Positions 1-13,400 of a stretch of 64,000 nt of DNA are shown in pieces; the stretch's first letter is position 1, and each line of letters starts with the position of its first letter. The stretch comes from Arctopsyche grandis. Lineage: Eukaryota; Arthropoda; Insecta; Trichoptera; Hydropsychidae. A program made the translations under genes and the position numbers. The stretch is taken from the NCBI RefSeq assembly GCF_051622035.1, contig NC_135357.1:37990754-38054753 (forward strand), written 5' to 3'. The notes under the pieces are model-generated. The model was not told the DNA's origin. It did not search any database and saw only the letters and a list, made by a program, of their open reading frames with translations.

Positions 1-414
1 TTCTTTGATTTCGGTGATAGTTAGGCTAGGTTGGGTAAGGTTTTGTGAGATAAGCAAGTTTTGTTAAAATCTTAAAATCTCGAATTCTTTGATTTCGGTG
101 ATGGTTAGGCTAGGTTGGGTAAGGTTTGGTGAGGTAAGCGAGTTTTGTGTATATTTTTGCAATGTCGAATTCTTTGATTTCGGTGATGGTTAGGTTAGGT
201 TAGGATAGGTTTAATGAGGGAAGCGAGTTTTGTGTATATTTTTGCAATGTCGAATTCTATGATTTCGGTGATGGTTAGGTTAGATTGGGTTAGGTTTGGT
301 GAGGCTAGCGAGTTTTGTGTATATTTTTGCATTGTCGAATTCTTTGATTTCAGTGATAGTTATGCTAGGTTGGGTAAGGTTTGGTGAGGTTAGCGAGTTT
401 TGTGTATATTTTTG

Positions 415-1870
415 CATTGTCGAATTCTTTGATTTCGGTGATGGTTAGGTTAGATTGGGTTAGGTTTGGTGAGGCTAGCGAGTTTTGTGTATATTTTTGC
501 ATTGTCGAATTCTTTGATTTCGGTGATACTTATGCTAGGTTGGGTAAGGTTTGGTGAGGTTAGCGAGTTTTGTGTATATTTTTGCATTGTCGAATTCTTT
601 GATTTTGGTGTAAGTTAGGATAGGTTGGGTTAGATTTGGTGAGGTTAGCGAAATTTGTTTTAATTTTTGCAATGTCGAATTCTTTGATTTCGGTGATAGT
701 TAGGCTAGGTTGGGTGAGGTTTAGTTAGGTTAGCGAGTTTTGTGTATATTTTTGCATTGTCGAATTATTTGATTTTGGTGTTGGTTAGGTAAGGTTAAAT
801 TAGGTTTGGTGAGGTTAGCGGGTTTTGTGTATATTTTTGCATTGTCGATTTCTTTGATTTTGGTGTAAGTTAGGTTAGGTTGGGTTAGGTTTGGTGAGGT
901 TAGCGAAATTTGTTTTAATTTTTGCAATGTCGAATTCTTTGATTTCGGTGATGTTTAGGTTAGGTTGGGTTAGGTTAAATGAGGTAAGCGAGTTTTGTGT
1001 ATAATTTTGCATTGTCGAATTCTTTGATTTCGGTGATGGTAAGGTAAGGTTGGGTTAGGTTTAGTAAGATAAGCGAGTTTTTTGTATATTTTTGCAATCT
1101 CGAATTCTTTGATTTCGGTGTTGGTTAGGTTAGGTTGGGTTAGGTTAAGTGAGGTATGCGAGTTTTGTGTATATTTTTGCAATGTCGAATTCTTTGATCT
1201 CGGTGACGGTTAGGTTGGGTTCGGTTTGGTTTGGTGAGGTTAGCGAGTTTTGTGTATATTTTTGCATTGTCGAATTCTTTGATTTCGGTGATGGTTAGGT
1301 TAGATTGGGTTAGGTTTGGTGAGGCTAGCGAGTTTTGTGTATATTTTTGCATTGTCGAATTCTTTGATTTCGGTGATAGTTATGCTAGGTTGGGTAAGGT
1401 TTGGTGAGGTTAGCGAGTTTTGTGTATATTTTTGCATTGTCGAATTCTTTGATTTTGGTGTAAGTTAGGATAGGTTGGGTTAGATTTGGTGAGGTTAGCG
1501 AAATTTGTTTTAATTTTTGCAATGTCGAATTCTTTGATTTCGGTGATAGTTAGGCTAGGTTGGGTGAGGTTTAGTTAGGTTAGCGAGTTTTGTGTATATT
1601 TTTGCATTGTCGAATTATTTGATTTTGGTGTTGGTTAGGTAAGGTTAAATTAGGTTTGGTGAGGTTAGCGGGTTTTGTGTATATTTTTGCATTGTCGATT
1701 TCTTTGATTTTGGTGTAAGTTAGGTTAGGTTGGGTTAGGTTTGGTGAGGTTAGCGAAATTTGTTTTAATTTTTGCAATGTCGAATTCTTTGATTTCGGTG
1801 ATGTTTAGGTTAGGTTGGGTTAGGTTAAATGAGGTAAGCGAGTTTTGTGTATAATTTTGCATTGTCGAAT
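415..1870 (+). repeat. 850-bp tandem duplication of ten monomers
   Basis: Positions about 415-1020 match 1265-1870 almost exactly at an offset of 850 bp, which is ten 85-bp monomers. Shared rare variants include the GGTGTAAGTTAGGATAGG monomer (near 610 and 1460) and the GTTGGTTAGGTAAGG monomer (near 780 and 1630). Similarity falls off at 1871, where the second copy changes to a GGTGACGG monomer. This is consistent with unequal crossover between whole monomers. Confidence 0.85.
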
Positions 1871-4386
1871 TCTTTGATTTCGGTGACGGTTAGGTTGGGT
1901 TGGGTTAGGTTTGGTGAGGATAGCGAGTTTTGTGTTTTTAATTTTTGCAATGTCGAATTCTTTGATTTCGGTGATGGTAAGGTTAGGTTGGGTTAGGTTT
2001 AGTGAGGTAAGCGAGTTTTATGTATATTTTTGCAATGTCGAATTCTTTGACTTCGGTGATGGTAAGGTAAGGTTGGGTTAGGTTTAGTAAGATAAGCGAG
2101 TTTTTTGTATATTTTTGCAATCTCGAATTCTTTGATTTCGGTAATGGTTAGGTTAGGTTGGGTTAGGTTAAGTGAGGTATGCGAGTTTTGTGTATATTTT
2201 TGCAATGTCGAATTCTTTGATCTCGGTGACGGTTAGGTTGGGTTGGGTTTGGTTTGGTGAGGTTAGCGAGTTTTGTGTATATTTTTGCAGTGTCGAATTC
2301 TTTGACTTCGGTGACGGTTAGGTTGGGTTGGGTTAGGTTTGGTTAGGTTAGCGAGTTTTGTGTAAATCTTAAAAACTTGAGTTCTTTGATTTCGGTGATG
2401 TTTAGGTTAGGTTGGATTAGGTTTGGTGAGGTTAGCGAGTTTTGTTTAAATTTTAAAATCTCGAATTCTTTGATTTCGGTGATGGTTAGGTTGGTTGGGT
2501 TAGGTTTGATGAGTTAAGCGAGTTTCGTGTATATTTTTGCAATGTCAAATTCTTTGATTTCGGTAATGGTAAGGTAAGGTTGGGTTAGGTTTGGTAAGGT
2601 AAGCGGGTTTTGTGTATATTTTTGCGATGTCGAATTCTTTGATTTCGGTGATAGTGTGTCTAGGTTGGGTTAGGGTTCGTTAGGTTAGCGAGTTTTGTGT
2701 ATATTTTTGCATTGTCGAATTCTTTGATTTCGGTGACGGTTAGGTTGGGTTGGGTTAGTTTTGGTGAGGTAAGAGAGATTTGTTTATATTTTAAAATCTC
2801 GAATTCTTTGATTTCGGTGATGGTTAGGTTAGGTTGGGATAAGTTTGGTAAGGTTAGCGAGTTTTATGTATATTTTTGCATTGTAGATTTCTTTTATTTC
2901 GGTGATAGTAAGCTAGGTTGGGTTAGGTTTGGTGAGTTAAGCGAGTTTCGTGTATATTTTTGCAATGTCGAATTCTTTGATTTCGGTGATGGTTAGGTTA
3001 GAATGGGTTAGGTTTGGTGAGGTAAGCGGGTTTTGGGTAAATTTTTGCATTGTCGAATTCTTTGATTTCGGTGATGGTAAGGTTAGGTTGGGTTAGGTTT
3101 GGTGAGGTAAGCGAGTTTTGTGTATATTTTTGCATTGTCGAATTCTTTTATTTCGGTGATAGTAGGGCTAGGTTGGATTAGGTTTGGTGAGGTTAGCGAG
3201 TTTTGTGTATATTTTTGCGATGTCAAATTCTTTGATTTCGGTGATAGTTAGGCTAGGTTGGGTTAGGTTTGGTGAGGTTAGCGAGTTTTGTGTTTATTTT
3301 TAAAATTTAGAATTCTTTGATTTCGGTGATGGTAAGGTTAGGTTGGGTTAGGTTTAGTGAGGTAAGCGAGTTTTGTGTATATTTTTGCAATGTCGAATTC
3401 TTTGATTTCGGTGACGGTTAGGTTGGGTTGGGTTAGGTTTGGTGAGGTTAGCGAGTTTTGTGTACATCTTAAAAACTCGAGTTCTTTGATTTCGTTGATC
3501 GTTAAGTTAGGTTGGGTTAGGTTTGGTGAGTGAAGCGAGTTTCGTGTATATTTTTGCAATGTCGAATACTTTGATTTCGGTGATGGTAAGGCTAGGTTGG
3601 GTGAGGGTTGGTTAGGTTAGCGAGTTTTGTGTATATTTTTGCATTGTCGAATTCTTTGTTTTCGGTGATGGTTAGGTTAGGTTGGGTTAGGTTTAGTGAG
3701 GTAAGCGAGTTTTGTATATATTTTTGCAATGTCGAATTCTTTGATTTCGGTGACGGTTAGGTTGGGTTGGGTTAGGTTTGGTGAGGTTAGCGAGATTTGT
3801 GTATATTTTTGCATTGTCGAATTCTTTGACTTCGGTGATAGTAAGGCTTGGTTGGGTTAGGTTTGGTGAGTTAAGCTTGTTTCGTGTATATTTTTGCAAT
3901 GTCGAATTCTTTGATTTCGGTGATGGTTAGGTTAGAATGGGTTAGGTTTGGTGAGGTAAGCGGGTTTTGGGTAAATTTTTGCTTTGTCGAATTCTTTGAT
4001 TTCGGTGATGGTAAGGTAAGGTTGGGTTAGGTTTGGTGAGGTAAGCGAGTTTTGTTTAAATTTTAAAATCTCGAATTCTTTGATTTCGGTGAAGGTTAGG
4101 TTAGGTTAAGTTAGGTTTGGTGAGTTAAGCGAGTTTCGTGTATATTTTTGCAATGTCGAATTCTTTGATTTCAATGATAGTAAGGCTTGGTTGGGTTAGG
4201 TTTGGTGGGGTTAGCGAGTTTTGTGTATATTTTTGCGATGTCGAATTCTTCGATTTCGGTGATAGAAGGGCTAGGTTGGATTAGGTTTGGTGAGGTTAGC
4301 GAGTTTTGTGTATATTTTTGCGATGTCGAATTCTTCGATTTCGGTGATAGTTAGGCTAGTTTGGGTTAGGTTTGGTGAGGTTAGCG

Positions 4387-7300
4387 AGTTTTGTGTTTAT
4401 TTTTAAAATTTAGAATTCTTTGATTTCGGTGATGGTAAGGTTAGGTTGGGTTAGGCTTAGTGAGGTAAGCGAGTTTTGTGTATATTTTTGCAATGTCGAA
4501 TTCTTTGATTTCGGTGACGGTTAGGTTGGGTTGGGTTAGGTTTGGTGGGGTTAGCGAGTTTTGTGTATATTTTTGCAATATCGAATTCTCTGATTTCAGT
4601 GATGGTTAGGTCAGGTTGGGATAGGTTTGGTAAGGTTAGCAAGTTTTGTGTATATTTTTGCATTGTCGAATTCTTTGATTTCGGTGACGGTAAGGTTAGG
4701 TTGGGTTAGGTTGAGTGAGGAAAGCGAGTTTTGTGTATATTCTTGCAATCTCGAATTCTTTGATTTCGGTGATGGTTTGGTAAGGTTGGGTTAGGTTTGG
4801 TGAGGTAAGCGAGTTTTGTTTAAATTTTAAAATCTCGAATTCTTTGATTTCGGTGATGGTTAGGTTAGGTTGGGTTAGGTTTGGTGAGTTAAGCGAGTTT
4901 CGTGTATATTTTTGCAATGTCGAATTCTCTGATTTCGGTGATGGTAAGGTTAGGTTGGGTTAGATTTGGTGAGGTAAGCGGGTTTTGTGTATATTTTTGC
5001 GATGTCGAATTCTTTGATTTCGGTGATAGTTAGGCTAGGTTGGGTTAGGTTTGGTGAGGTTAGCGATTTTTGTGTTTATTTTTAAAATATCGAATTCTTT
5101 GATTTCGGTGATGGTTAGGTTAGGTTGGGTTAGGTTTAGTGAGGTAAACGAGTTTTGTGTATATTTTTGCAATGTCGAATTCTTTGATTTCGGTGACGGT
5201 TAGGTTGGGTTGGGTTATGTTTGGTGAGGTTAGTGAGTTTTGTGTAAATCTTAAAAACTCGAGTTCTTTGATTTCGTTGATCGTTAAGTTAGGTTGGGTT
5301 AGGTTTGGTGAGTGAAGCGAGTTTTGTGTATATTTTTGCAATGTCGAATTCTTTGGATTCGGTGACGGTTAGGTTGGGTTGGGTTAGGTTTGGTGACGTT
5401 AGCGAGTTTTGTGTGAATCTAAAAAACTCGAGTTCTTTGATTTCGATGATCGTTAAGTTAGGTTGGGTTAGGTTTGGTGAGTGAAGCGAGTTTCGTGTAT
5501 ATTTTTGCAATGTCGAATTCTTTGATTTCGGTGATGGTAAGGTTAGGTTGGGTTAGGTTTAGTGAGGTAAGCGAGTTTTGTGTATATTTTTGCAATGTCG
5601 AATTCTTTGGATTCGGTGACGGTTAGGTTGGGTTGGGTTAGGTTTGGTGACGATAGCGAGTTTTGTGTAAATCTAAAAAACTCGAGTTCTTTGATTTCGA
5701 TGATCGTTAAGTTAGGGTGGGTTAGGTTTGGTGAGTGAAGCGAGTTTTGTGTATATTTTTGCAATGTCAAATTCTTTGATTTCGGTGGTGGTAAGGCTAG
5801 GTTGGGTGAGGGTTGGTTAGGTTAGCGAGTTTTGTGTATATTTTTGCATTGTCGAATTCTTTGTTTTCGGTGATAGTAAGGCTAGGTTGGGTTAGGTTTG
5901 GTGAGGTTAGCGAGTTTTGTGTATATTTTTGCATTGTCGAATTCTTTTATTTCGGTGATAGTGAGGCTAGGTTGGGTTAGGTTTAGTGAGGTAACCGAGT
6001 TTTGTGTATATTTTTGCAATGTCCAATTCTTTTATTTCGGTGATAGTAGGGCTAGGTTCGGTTAGGTTTGGTGAGGTTAGCGAGTTTTGTGTATATTTTT
6101 GCGATGTCGAATTCTTTGATTTCGGTGACGGTTAGGTTAAGTTTGGTTAGGTTTGGTGAGTGAAGCGAGTTTCGTGTATATTTTTGCAATGTCGATTTTG
6201 ATTTCGGTGACGGTTAGGTTGGGTTGAGTTAGGTTTAGTGAGGTAAGCGAGTTTTGTGTATTTTTTTGCAATGTCGAATTCTTTGATTTCGGTGACGGTT
6301 AGGTTGGGTTGGGTTAGGTTTGGTAAGGTTAGCGAGTTTTGTGTAAATCTTGAAAACTCGAGTTCTTTGATTTCGTTGATCGTTAAGTTAGGTTGGGTTA
6401 GGTTTGGTGAGTTAAGCGAGTTTCGTGTATATTTTTGCAATGTCGAATTCTTTGATTTCGGTGACGGTTAGGTTTGGTTGGGTTAGGTTTGGTGGGGTTA
6501 GCGAGTTTTGTGTATATTTTTGCATTGTCGAATTCTTTGATTTCGGTGACGGTAAGGTTAGGTTGGGTTAGGTTTGGTGTGGTAAGCGAGTTTCGTGTAT
6601 ATTTTTGCAATGTCGAATTCTTTGATTTCGGTGATGGTTAGGTTAGGTTGGGTTAGGTTTGGTGAGGTTAGCGAGTTTTGTGTAAATCTTAAAAACTCGA
6701 GTTCTTTGATTTCGTTGATCGTTAAGTTAGGTTGGGTGAGGTTTGGTGAGTGAAGCAAATTTCGTGTATATTTTTGCAATGTCGAATTCTTTGATTTCGG
6801 TGATGGTTAGGTTAGGTTGGGTTAGGTTAAGTGAGGTAAGCGAGTTTTGTGTATATTTTTGCAATCTCGAATTCTTTGATTTCGGTGATGGTTAGGTTAG
6901 GTTGGGTTAGTTTTGGTGAGGTAAGCGGGTTTTGTGTATATTTTTGCATTGTCGAATTCTTTGTTTTCGGTGATAGTAAGGCTAGGTTGGGTTAGGTTTG
7001 GTGAGGTTAGCGAGTTTTGTGTATATTTTTGCATTGTCGAATTCTTTTATTTCGGTGATAGTGAGGCTAGGTTGGGTTAGGTTTAGTGAGGTAACCGAGT
7101 TCTGTGTATATTTTTGCAATGTCCAATTCTTTGATTACGGTGACGGTAAGGTTGGGTTGGGTTAGGTTTGGTGAGGTTAGCGAGTTTTGTGTATATTTTT
7201 GCTTTGTCGAATTCTTTTATTTCGGTGATAGTAGGGCTAGGTTCGGTTAGGTATGGTGAGGTTAGCGAGTTTTGTGTATATTTTTGCATTGTCGAATTCT

Positions 7301-10300
7301 TTAATTTCGGTGATAGTTAGGCTAGGTTGGGTTAGGTTTGGTGAGGTAAGCGAGTTTTGTGTATTTTTTTGCAATGTCGAATTCTTTGATTTCGGTGACG
7401 GTTAGGTTGGGTTGGGTTAGGTTTTGTAAGGTTGGCGAGTTTTGTGTAAATCTTGAAAACTCGAGTTCTTTGATTTCGTTAATCGTTAAATTAGGTTGAT
7501 TAGGTTTGGTGAGTTAAGCGAGTTTCGTGTATATTTTTGCAATGTCGAATTCTTTGATTTCGGTGACGGTTAGGTTTGGTTGGGTTAGGTTTGGTGGGGT
7601 TAGCGAGTTTTGTGTATATTTTTGCATTGTCGATTTCTTTTTATTCGGTGATAGTTAGGCTAGGTTGGGTTAGGTTTGGTGAGGTAAGCGAGTTTTGTGT
7701 ATATTTTTGCATTGTCGAATTCTTTAATTTCGGTGATAGTTAGTCTAGGTTGGGTTAGGTTTGGTGAGGTAAGCGAGTTTTGTGTATATTTTTGCAATGT
7801 CGAATTCTTTGATTTCGAAGATGGTTAGGTTAGGTTGAGTTAGGTTTAGTGAGGGAAAAGAGTTTTGTGTATATTTTTGCAATGTCGAATTCTTTGATTT
7901 CGGTGATGTTTACATTAGGTTGGGTTAGGTTAAATGAGGTAAGCGAGGTTTGTGTATATTTTTGCAATGTTGAATTCTTTGATTTCGGTGATGGTAAGGT
8001 TAGGTTGGGATAGGTTTGGTAAGGTTAGCGAGTTTTATGTATATTTTTGCAATGTCGAATTCTTTGATTTCGGTGATGGTTAGGTTAGGTTGGGTAAGGT
8101 TTGGTGAGGTAAGCGAGTTTTGTTTAAATTTGAAAATCTCGATTTTTTTGATTTCGGTGATGGTTAGGTTAGGTTGGGTTAGGTTTGGTGAGTTAAGCGA
8201 GTTTCGTGTATATTTTTGCAATGTCGATTTCTTTGATTTCGGTGATAGTAAGGCTTGGTTCGGTTAGGTTTGGTGAGGTTGGCGAGTTTTGTGTTTATTT
8301 TTGCATTGTTGAATTCTTTTATTTCGGTGATAGTAAGGCTAGGTTGGGTTAGGTTTGGTGAGTTAAGCGAGTTTTATGTATATTTTTGCAATGTCGAATT
8401 CTTTGATTTCGGTGATGGTAAGGTTAGGTTGGGTTAGGTTTAGTGAGGTAAGCGAGTTTTGTGTATATTTTTGCAATGTCGAATTCTTTGGATTCGGTGA
8501 CGGTTAGGTTGGGTTGGGTTAGGTTTGGTGACGTTAGCGAGTTTTGTGTAAATCTAAAAAACTCGAGTTCTTTGATTTCGATGATCGTTAAGTTAGGTTG
8601 GGTTAGGTTTGGTGAGTGAAGCGAGTTTCGTGTATATTTTTGCAATGTCGAATTCTTTGATTTCGGTGATGGTAAGGCTAGGTTGGGTGAGGGTTGGTTA
8701 AGTAAGCGAGTTTTGTGTATATTTTTGCATTGTCGAATTCTTTTATTTCGGTGATAGTTAGGTTAGGTTAGGTGAGGTAAGCGGGTTTTGGGTATATTTT
8801 TGCATTGTCGAATTCTTTGATTTCGGTGATGGTAAGGTTAGGTTGGGTTAGGTTTAGTGAGGCAAGCGGGTTTTGTGTATAGTTTTGCAATGTCGAATTC
8901 TTTGATTTCGGTGACGGTTATGTTGGGTTGGGTTAGGTTTGGTGAGGTTAGCGAGTTTTGTGTATATTTTTGCATTGTCGAATTCTTTGACTTCGGTGAT
9001 AGTTAGGCTTGGTTTGGTTAGGTTTCGTGAGGTAAGCGAGTTTTGTGTATATTTTTGCATTGTCGAATTCTTTTATTTCGGTGATAGAAGGGCTAGGTTG
9101 GATTAGGTTTGGTGAGGTTAGCGAGTTTTGTGTTTATTTTTAAAATTTAGAATTCTTTGATTTCGGTGATGGTAAGGTTAGGTTGGGTTAGGCTTAGTGA
9201 GGTAAGCGAGTTTTGTGTATATTTTTGCAATGTCGAATTCTTTGATTTCGGTGACGGTTAGGTTGGGTTGGGTTAGGTTTGGTGGGGTTAGCGAGTTTTG
9301 TGTATATTTTTGCAATATCGAATTCTCTGATTTCAGTGATGGTTAGGTCAGGTTGGGATAGGTTCGGTAAGGTTAGCAAGTTTTGTGTATATTTTTGCAT
9401 TGTCGAATTCTTTGATTTCGGTGACGGTAAGGTTAGGTTGGGTTAGGTTGAGTGAGGAAAGCGAGTTTTGTGTATATTCTTGCAATCTCGAATTCTTTGA
9501 TTTCGGTGATGGTTTGGTAAGGTTGGGTTAGGTTTGGTGAGGTAAGCGAGTTTTGTTTAAATTTTAAAATCTCGAATTCTTTGATTTCGGTGATGGTTAG
9601 GTTAGGTTGGGTTAGGTTTGGTGAGTTAAGCGAGTTTCGTGTATATTTTTGCAATGTCGAATTCTCTGATTTCGGTGATGGTAAGGTTAGGTTGGGTTAG
9701 ATTTGGTGAGGTAAGCGGGTTTTGTGTATATTTTTGCGATGTCGAATTCTTTGATTTCGGTGATAGTTAGGCTAGGTTGGGTTAGGTTTGGTGAGGTTAG
9801 CGAGTTTTGTGTATATTTTTGCAATGTCGAATTCTTTGATTTCGGTGACGGTTAGGTTGGGTTGGGTTATGTTTGGTGAGGTTAGTGAGTTTTGTGTAAA
9901 TCTTAAAAACTCGAGTTCTTTGATTTCGTTGATCGTTAAGTTAGGTTGGGTTAGGTTTGGTGAGTGAAGCGAGTTTTGTGTATATTTTTGCAATGTCGAA
10001 TTCTTTGGATTCGGTGACGGTTAGGTTGGGTTGGGTTAGGTTTGGTGACGTTAGCGAGTTTTGTGTGAATCTAAAAAACTCGAGTTCTTTGATTTCGATG
10101 ATCGTTAAGTTAGGTTGGGTTAGGTTTGGTGAGTGAAGCGAGTTTCGTGTATATTTTTTCAATGTCGAATTCTTTGATTTCGGTGATGGTAAGGTTAGGT
10201 TGGGTTAGGTTTAGTGAGGTAAGCGAGTTTTGTGTATATTTTTGCAATGTCGAATTCTTTGGATTCGGTGACGGTTAGGTTGGGTTGGGTTAGGTTTGGT

Positions 10301-10430
10301 GACGTTAGCGAGTTTTGTGTGAATCTAAAAAACTCGAGTTCTTTGATTTCGATGATCGTTAAGTTAGGTTGGGTTAGGTTTGGTGAGTGAAGCGAGTTTC
10401 GTGTATATTTTTGCAATGTCGAATTCTTTG
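4387..10430 (+). repeat. Duplicated ~1.3-kb satellite block with a one-monomer deletion
   Basis: The block at about 4387-5780 recurs at about 9124-10430. The offset is 4737 bp in the first part and 4652 bp in the second. The 85-bp change is loss of one monomer in the right copy, near 9795, opposite about 5070-5155 of the left copy. Shared diagnostic variants include ATATCGAATTCTCTGATTTC near 4565/9310 and the lineage with GATTCGGTGACGG near 5355/10010. Confidence 0.8.
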
Positions 10431-13400
10431 ATTTCGGTGATGGTAAGGCTAGGTTGGGTGAGGGTTGGTTAGGTTAGCGAGTTTTGTGTATATTTTTGCA
10501 TTGTCGAATTCTTTGTTTTCGGTGATGGTAAGGTTAGGTTGGGTTAGGTTTAGTGAGGTAAGCGAGTTTTGTGTATATTTTTGCAATGTCGAATTCTTTG
10601 ATTTCGGTGACGGTTAGGTTGGGTTGGGTTAGGTTTGGTGAGGTTAGCGAGTTTTGTGTAAATCTTAAAAACTCGAGTTCTTTGATTTCGTTGATCGTTA
10701 AGTTAGGTTGGGTGAGGTTTGGTGAGTGAAGCAAATTTCGTGTATATTTTTGCAATGTCGAATTCTTTGATTTCGGTGATGGTTAGGTTAGGTTGGGTTA
10801 GGGTTAGTGAGGTAAGCGAGTTTTGTGTATATTTTTGCAATCTCGAATTCTTTGATTTCGGTGATGGTTAGGTTAGGTTGAGTTAGTTTTGGTGAGTAAA
10901 GCGAGTTTTGTTTAAATTTTAAAATCTCGAATTCTTTGATTTCGGTGATGGTTAGGTTAGGTTGGGTTAGGTTTTGTGAGGTTAGCGGGTTTTGTGTATA
11001 TTTTTGCATTGTCGAATTCTTTGTTTTCGGTGATAGTAAGGCTAGGTTGGGTTAGGTTTGGTGAGGTTAGCGAGTTTTGTGTATATTTTTGCATTGTCGA
11101 ATTCTTTTATTTCGGTGATAGTAAGGCTAGGTTGGGTCAGGTTTAGTGAGGTAACCGAGTTTTGTGTATATTTTTGCAATGTCCAATTCTTTGATTACGG
11201 TGACGTTTAGGTTGGGTTGGGTTAGGTTTGGTGAGGTTAGCGAGTTTTGTGTATATTTTTGCTTTGTCGAATTCTTTTATTTCGGTGACGGTTAGGTTGG
11301 GTTGGGTTATGTTTGGTGAGGTTAGCGAGTTTTGTGTTAATCTTAAAAACTCGAGTTCTTTGATTTTGTTGATCGTTAAGTTAGGTTGGGTTAGGTTTGG
11401 TGAGTGAAGCGAGTTTCGTGTATATTTTTGCAATGTCGAATTCTTTGATTTCGGTGATGGTAAGGTTAGGTTGGGTTAGGTTTAGTGAGGTAAGCGAGTT
11501 TTGTGTATATTTTTGCAATGTCGAATTCTTTGGATTCGGTGACGGTTAGGTTGGGTTGGGTTAGGTTTGGTGACGATAGCGAGTTTTGTGTAAATCTAAA
11601 AAACTCGAGTTCTTTGATTTCGATGATCGTTAAGTTAGGGTGGGTTAGGTTTGGTGAGTGAAGCGAGATTCGTGTATATTTTTGCAATGTCAAATTCTTT
11701 GATTTCGGTGATGGTAAGGCTAGGTTGGGTGAGGGTTGGTTAGGTTAGCGAGTTTTGTGTATATTTTTGCATTGTCGAATTCTTTGTTTTCGGTGATGGT
11801 TAGGTTAGGTTGGGTAAAGGTTTGGTGAGGTTAGCGAGTTTTGTGTAAATCTTAAAAACTCGAGTTCTTTGATTTCGTTGATCGTTAAGTTAGGTTGGGT
11901 GAGGTTTGGTGAGTGAAGCAAATTTCGTGTATATTTTTGCAATGTCGAATTCTTTGATTTCGGTGATGGTTAGGTTAGGTTGGGTTAGTTTTGGTGAGGT
12001 TAGCGGGTTTTGTGTATATTTTTGCATTGTCGAATTCTTTGTTTTCGGTGATAGTAAGGCTAGGTTGGGTTAGAATTGGTGAGGTTAGCGAGTTTTGTGT
12101 ATATTTTTGCATTGTCGAATTCTTTTATTTCGGTGATAGTGAGGCTAGGTTGGGTTAGGTTTAGTGAGGTAACCGAGTTTTGTGTATATTTTTGCAATGT
12201 CCAATTCTTTTATTTCGGTGATAGTAGGGCTAGGTTCGGTTAGGTTTGGTGAGGTTAGCGAGTTTTGTGTATATTTTTGCGATGTCGAATTCTTTGATTT
12301 CGGTGACGGTTAGGTTAAGTTTGGTTAGGTTTGGTGAGTGAAGCGAGTTTCGTGTATATTTTTGCAATGTCGATTTTGATTTCGGTGACGGTTAGGTTGG
12401 GTTGAGTTAGGTTTAGTGAGGTAAGCGAGTTTTGTGTATTTTTTTGCAATGTCGAATTCTTTGATTTCGGTGACGGTTAGGTTGGGTTGGGTTAGGTTTG
12501 GTAAGGTTAGCGAGTTTTGTGTAAATCTTGAAAACTCGAGTTCTTTGATTTCGTTGATCGTTAAGTTAGGTTGGGTTAGGTTTGGTGAGTTAAGCGAGTT
12601 TCGTGTATATTTTTGCAATGTCGAATTCTTTGATTTCGGTGACGGTTAGGTTTGGTTGGGTTAGGTTTGGTGGGGTTAGCGAGTTTTGTGTATATTTTTG
12701 CAATATCGAATTCTCTGATTTCAGTGATGGTTATGTTAGGTTGGGATAGGTTTGGTAAGGTAAGCAAGTTTTGTGTATATTTTTGCATTGTCGAATTCTT
12801 TGATTTCGGTGACGGTAAGGTTAGGTTGGGTTAGGTTTGGTGTGGTAAGCGAGTTTCGTGTATATTTTTGCAATGTCGAATTCTTTGATTTCGGTGATGG
12901 TTAGGTTAGGTTGGGTTAGGTTTGGTGAGGTTAGCGAGTTTTGTGTAAATCTTAAAAACTCGAGTTCTTTGATTTCGTTGATCGTTAAGTTAGGTTGGGT
13001 GAGGTTTGGTGAGTGAAGCAAATTTCGTGTATATTTTTGCAATGTCGAATTCTTTGATTTCGGTGATGGTTAGGTTAGGTTGGGTTAGGTTAAGTGAGGT
13101 AAGCGAGTTTTGTGTATATTTTTGCAATCTCGAATTCTTTGATTTCGGTGATGGTTAGGTTAGGTTGGGTTAGTTTTGGTGAGGTTAGCGGGTTTTGTGT
13201 ATATTTTTGCATTGTCGAATTCTTTGTTTTCGGTGATAGTAAGGCTAGGTTGGGTTAGGTTTGGTGAGGTTAGCGAGTTTTGTGTATATTTTTGCATTGT
13301 CGAATTCTTTTATTTCGGTGATAGTGAGGCTAGGTTGGGTTAGGTTTAGTGAGGTAACCGAGTTTTGTGTATATTTTTGCAATGTCCAATTCTTTGATTA

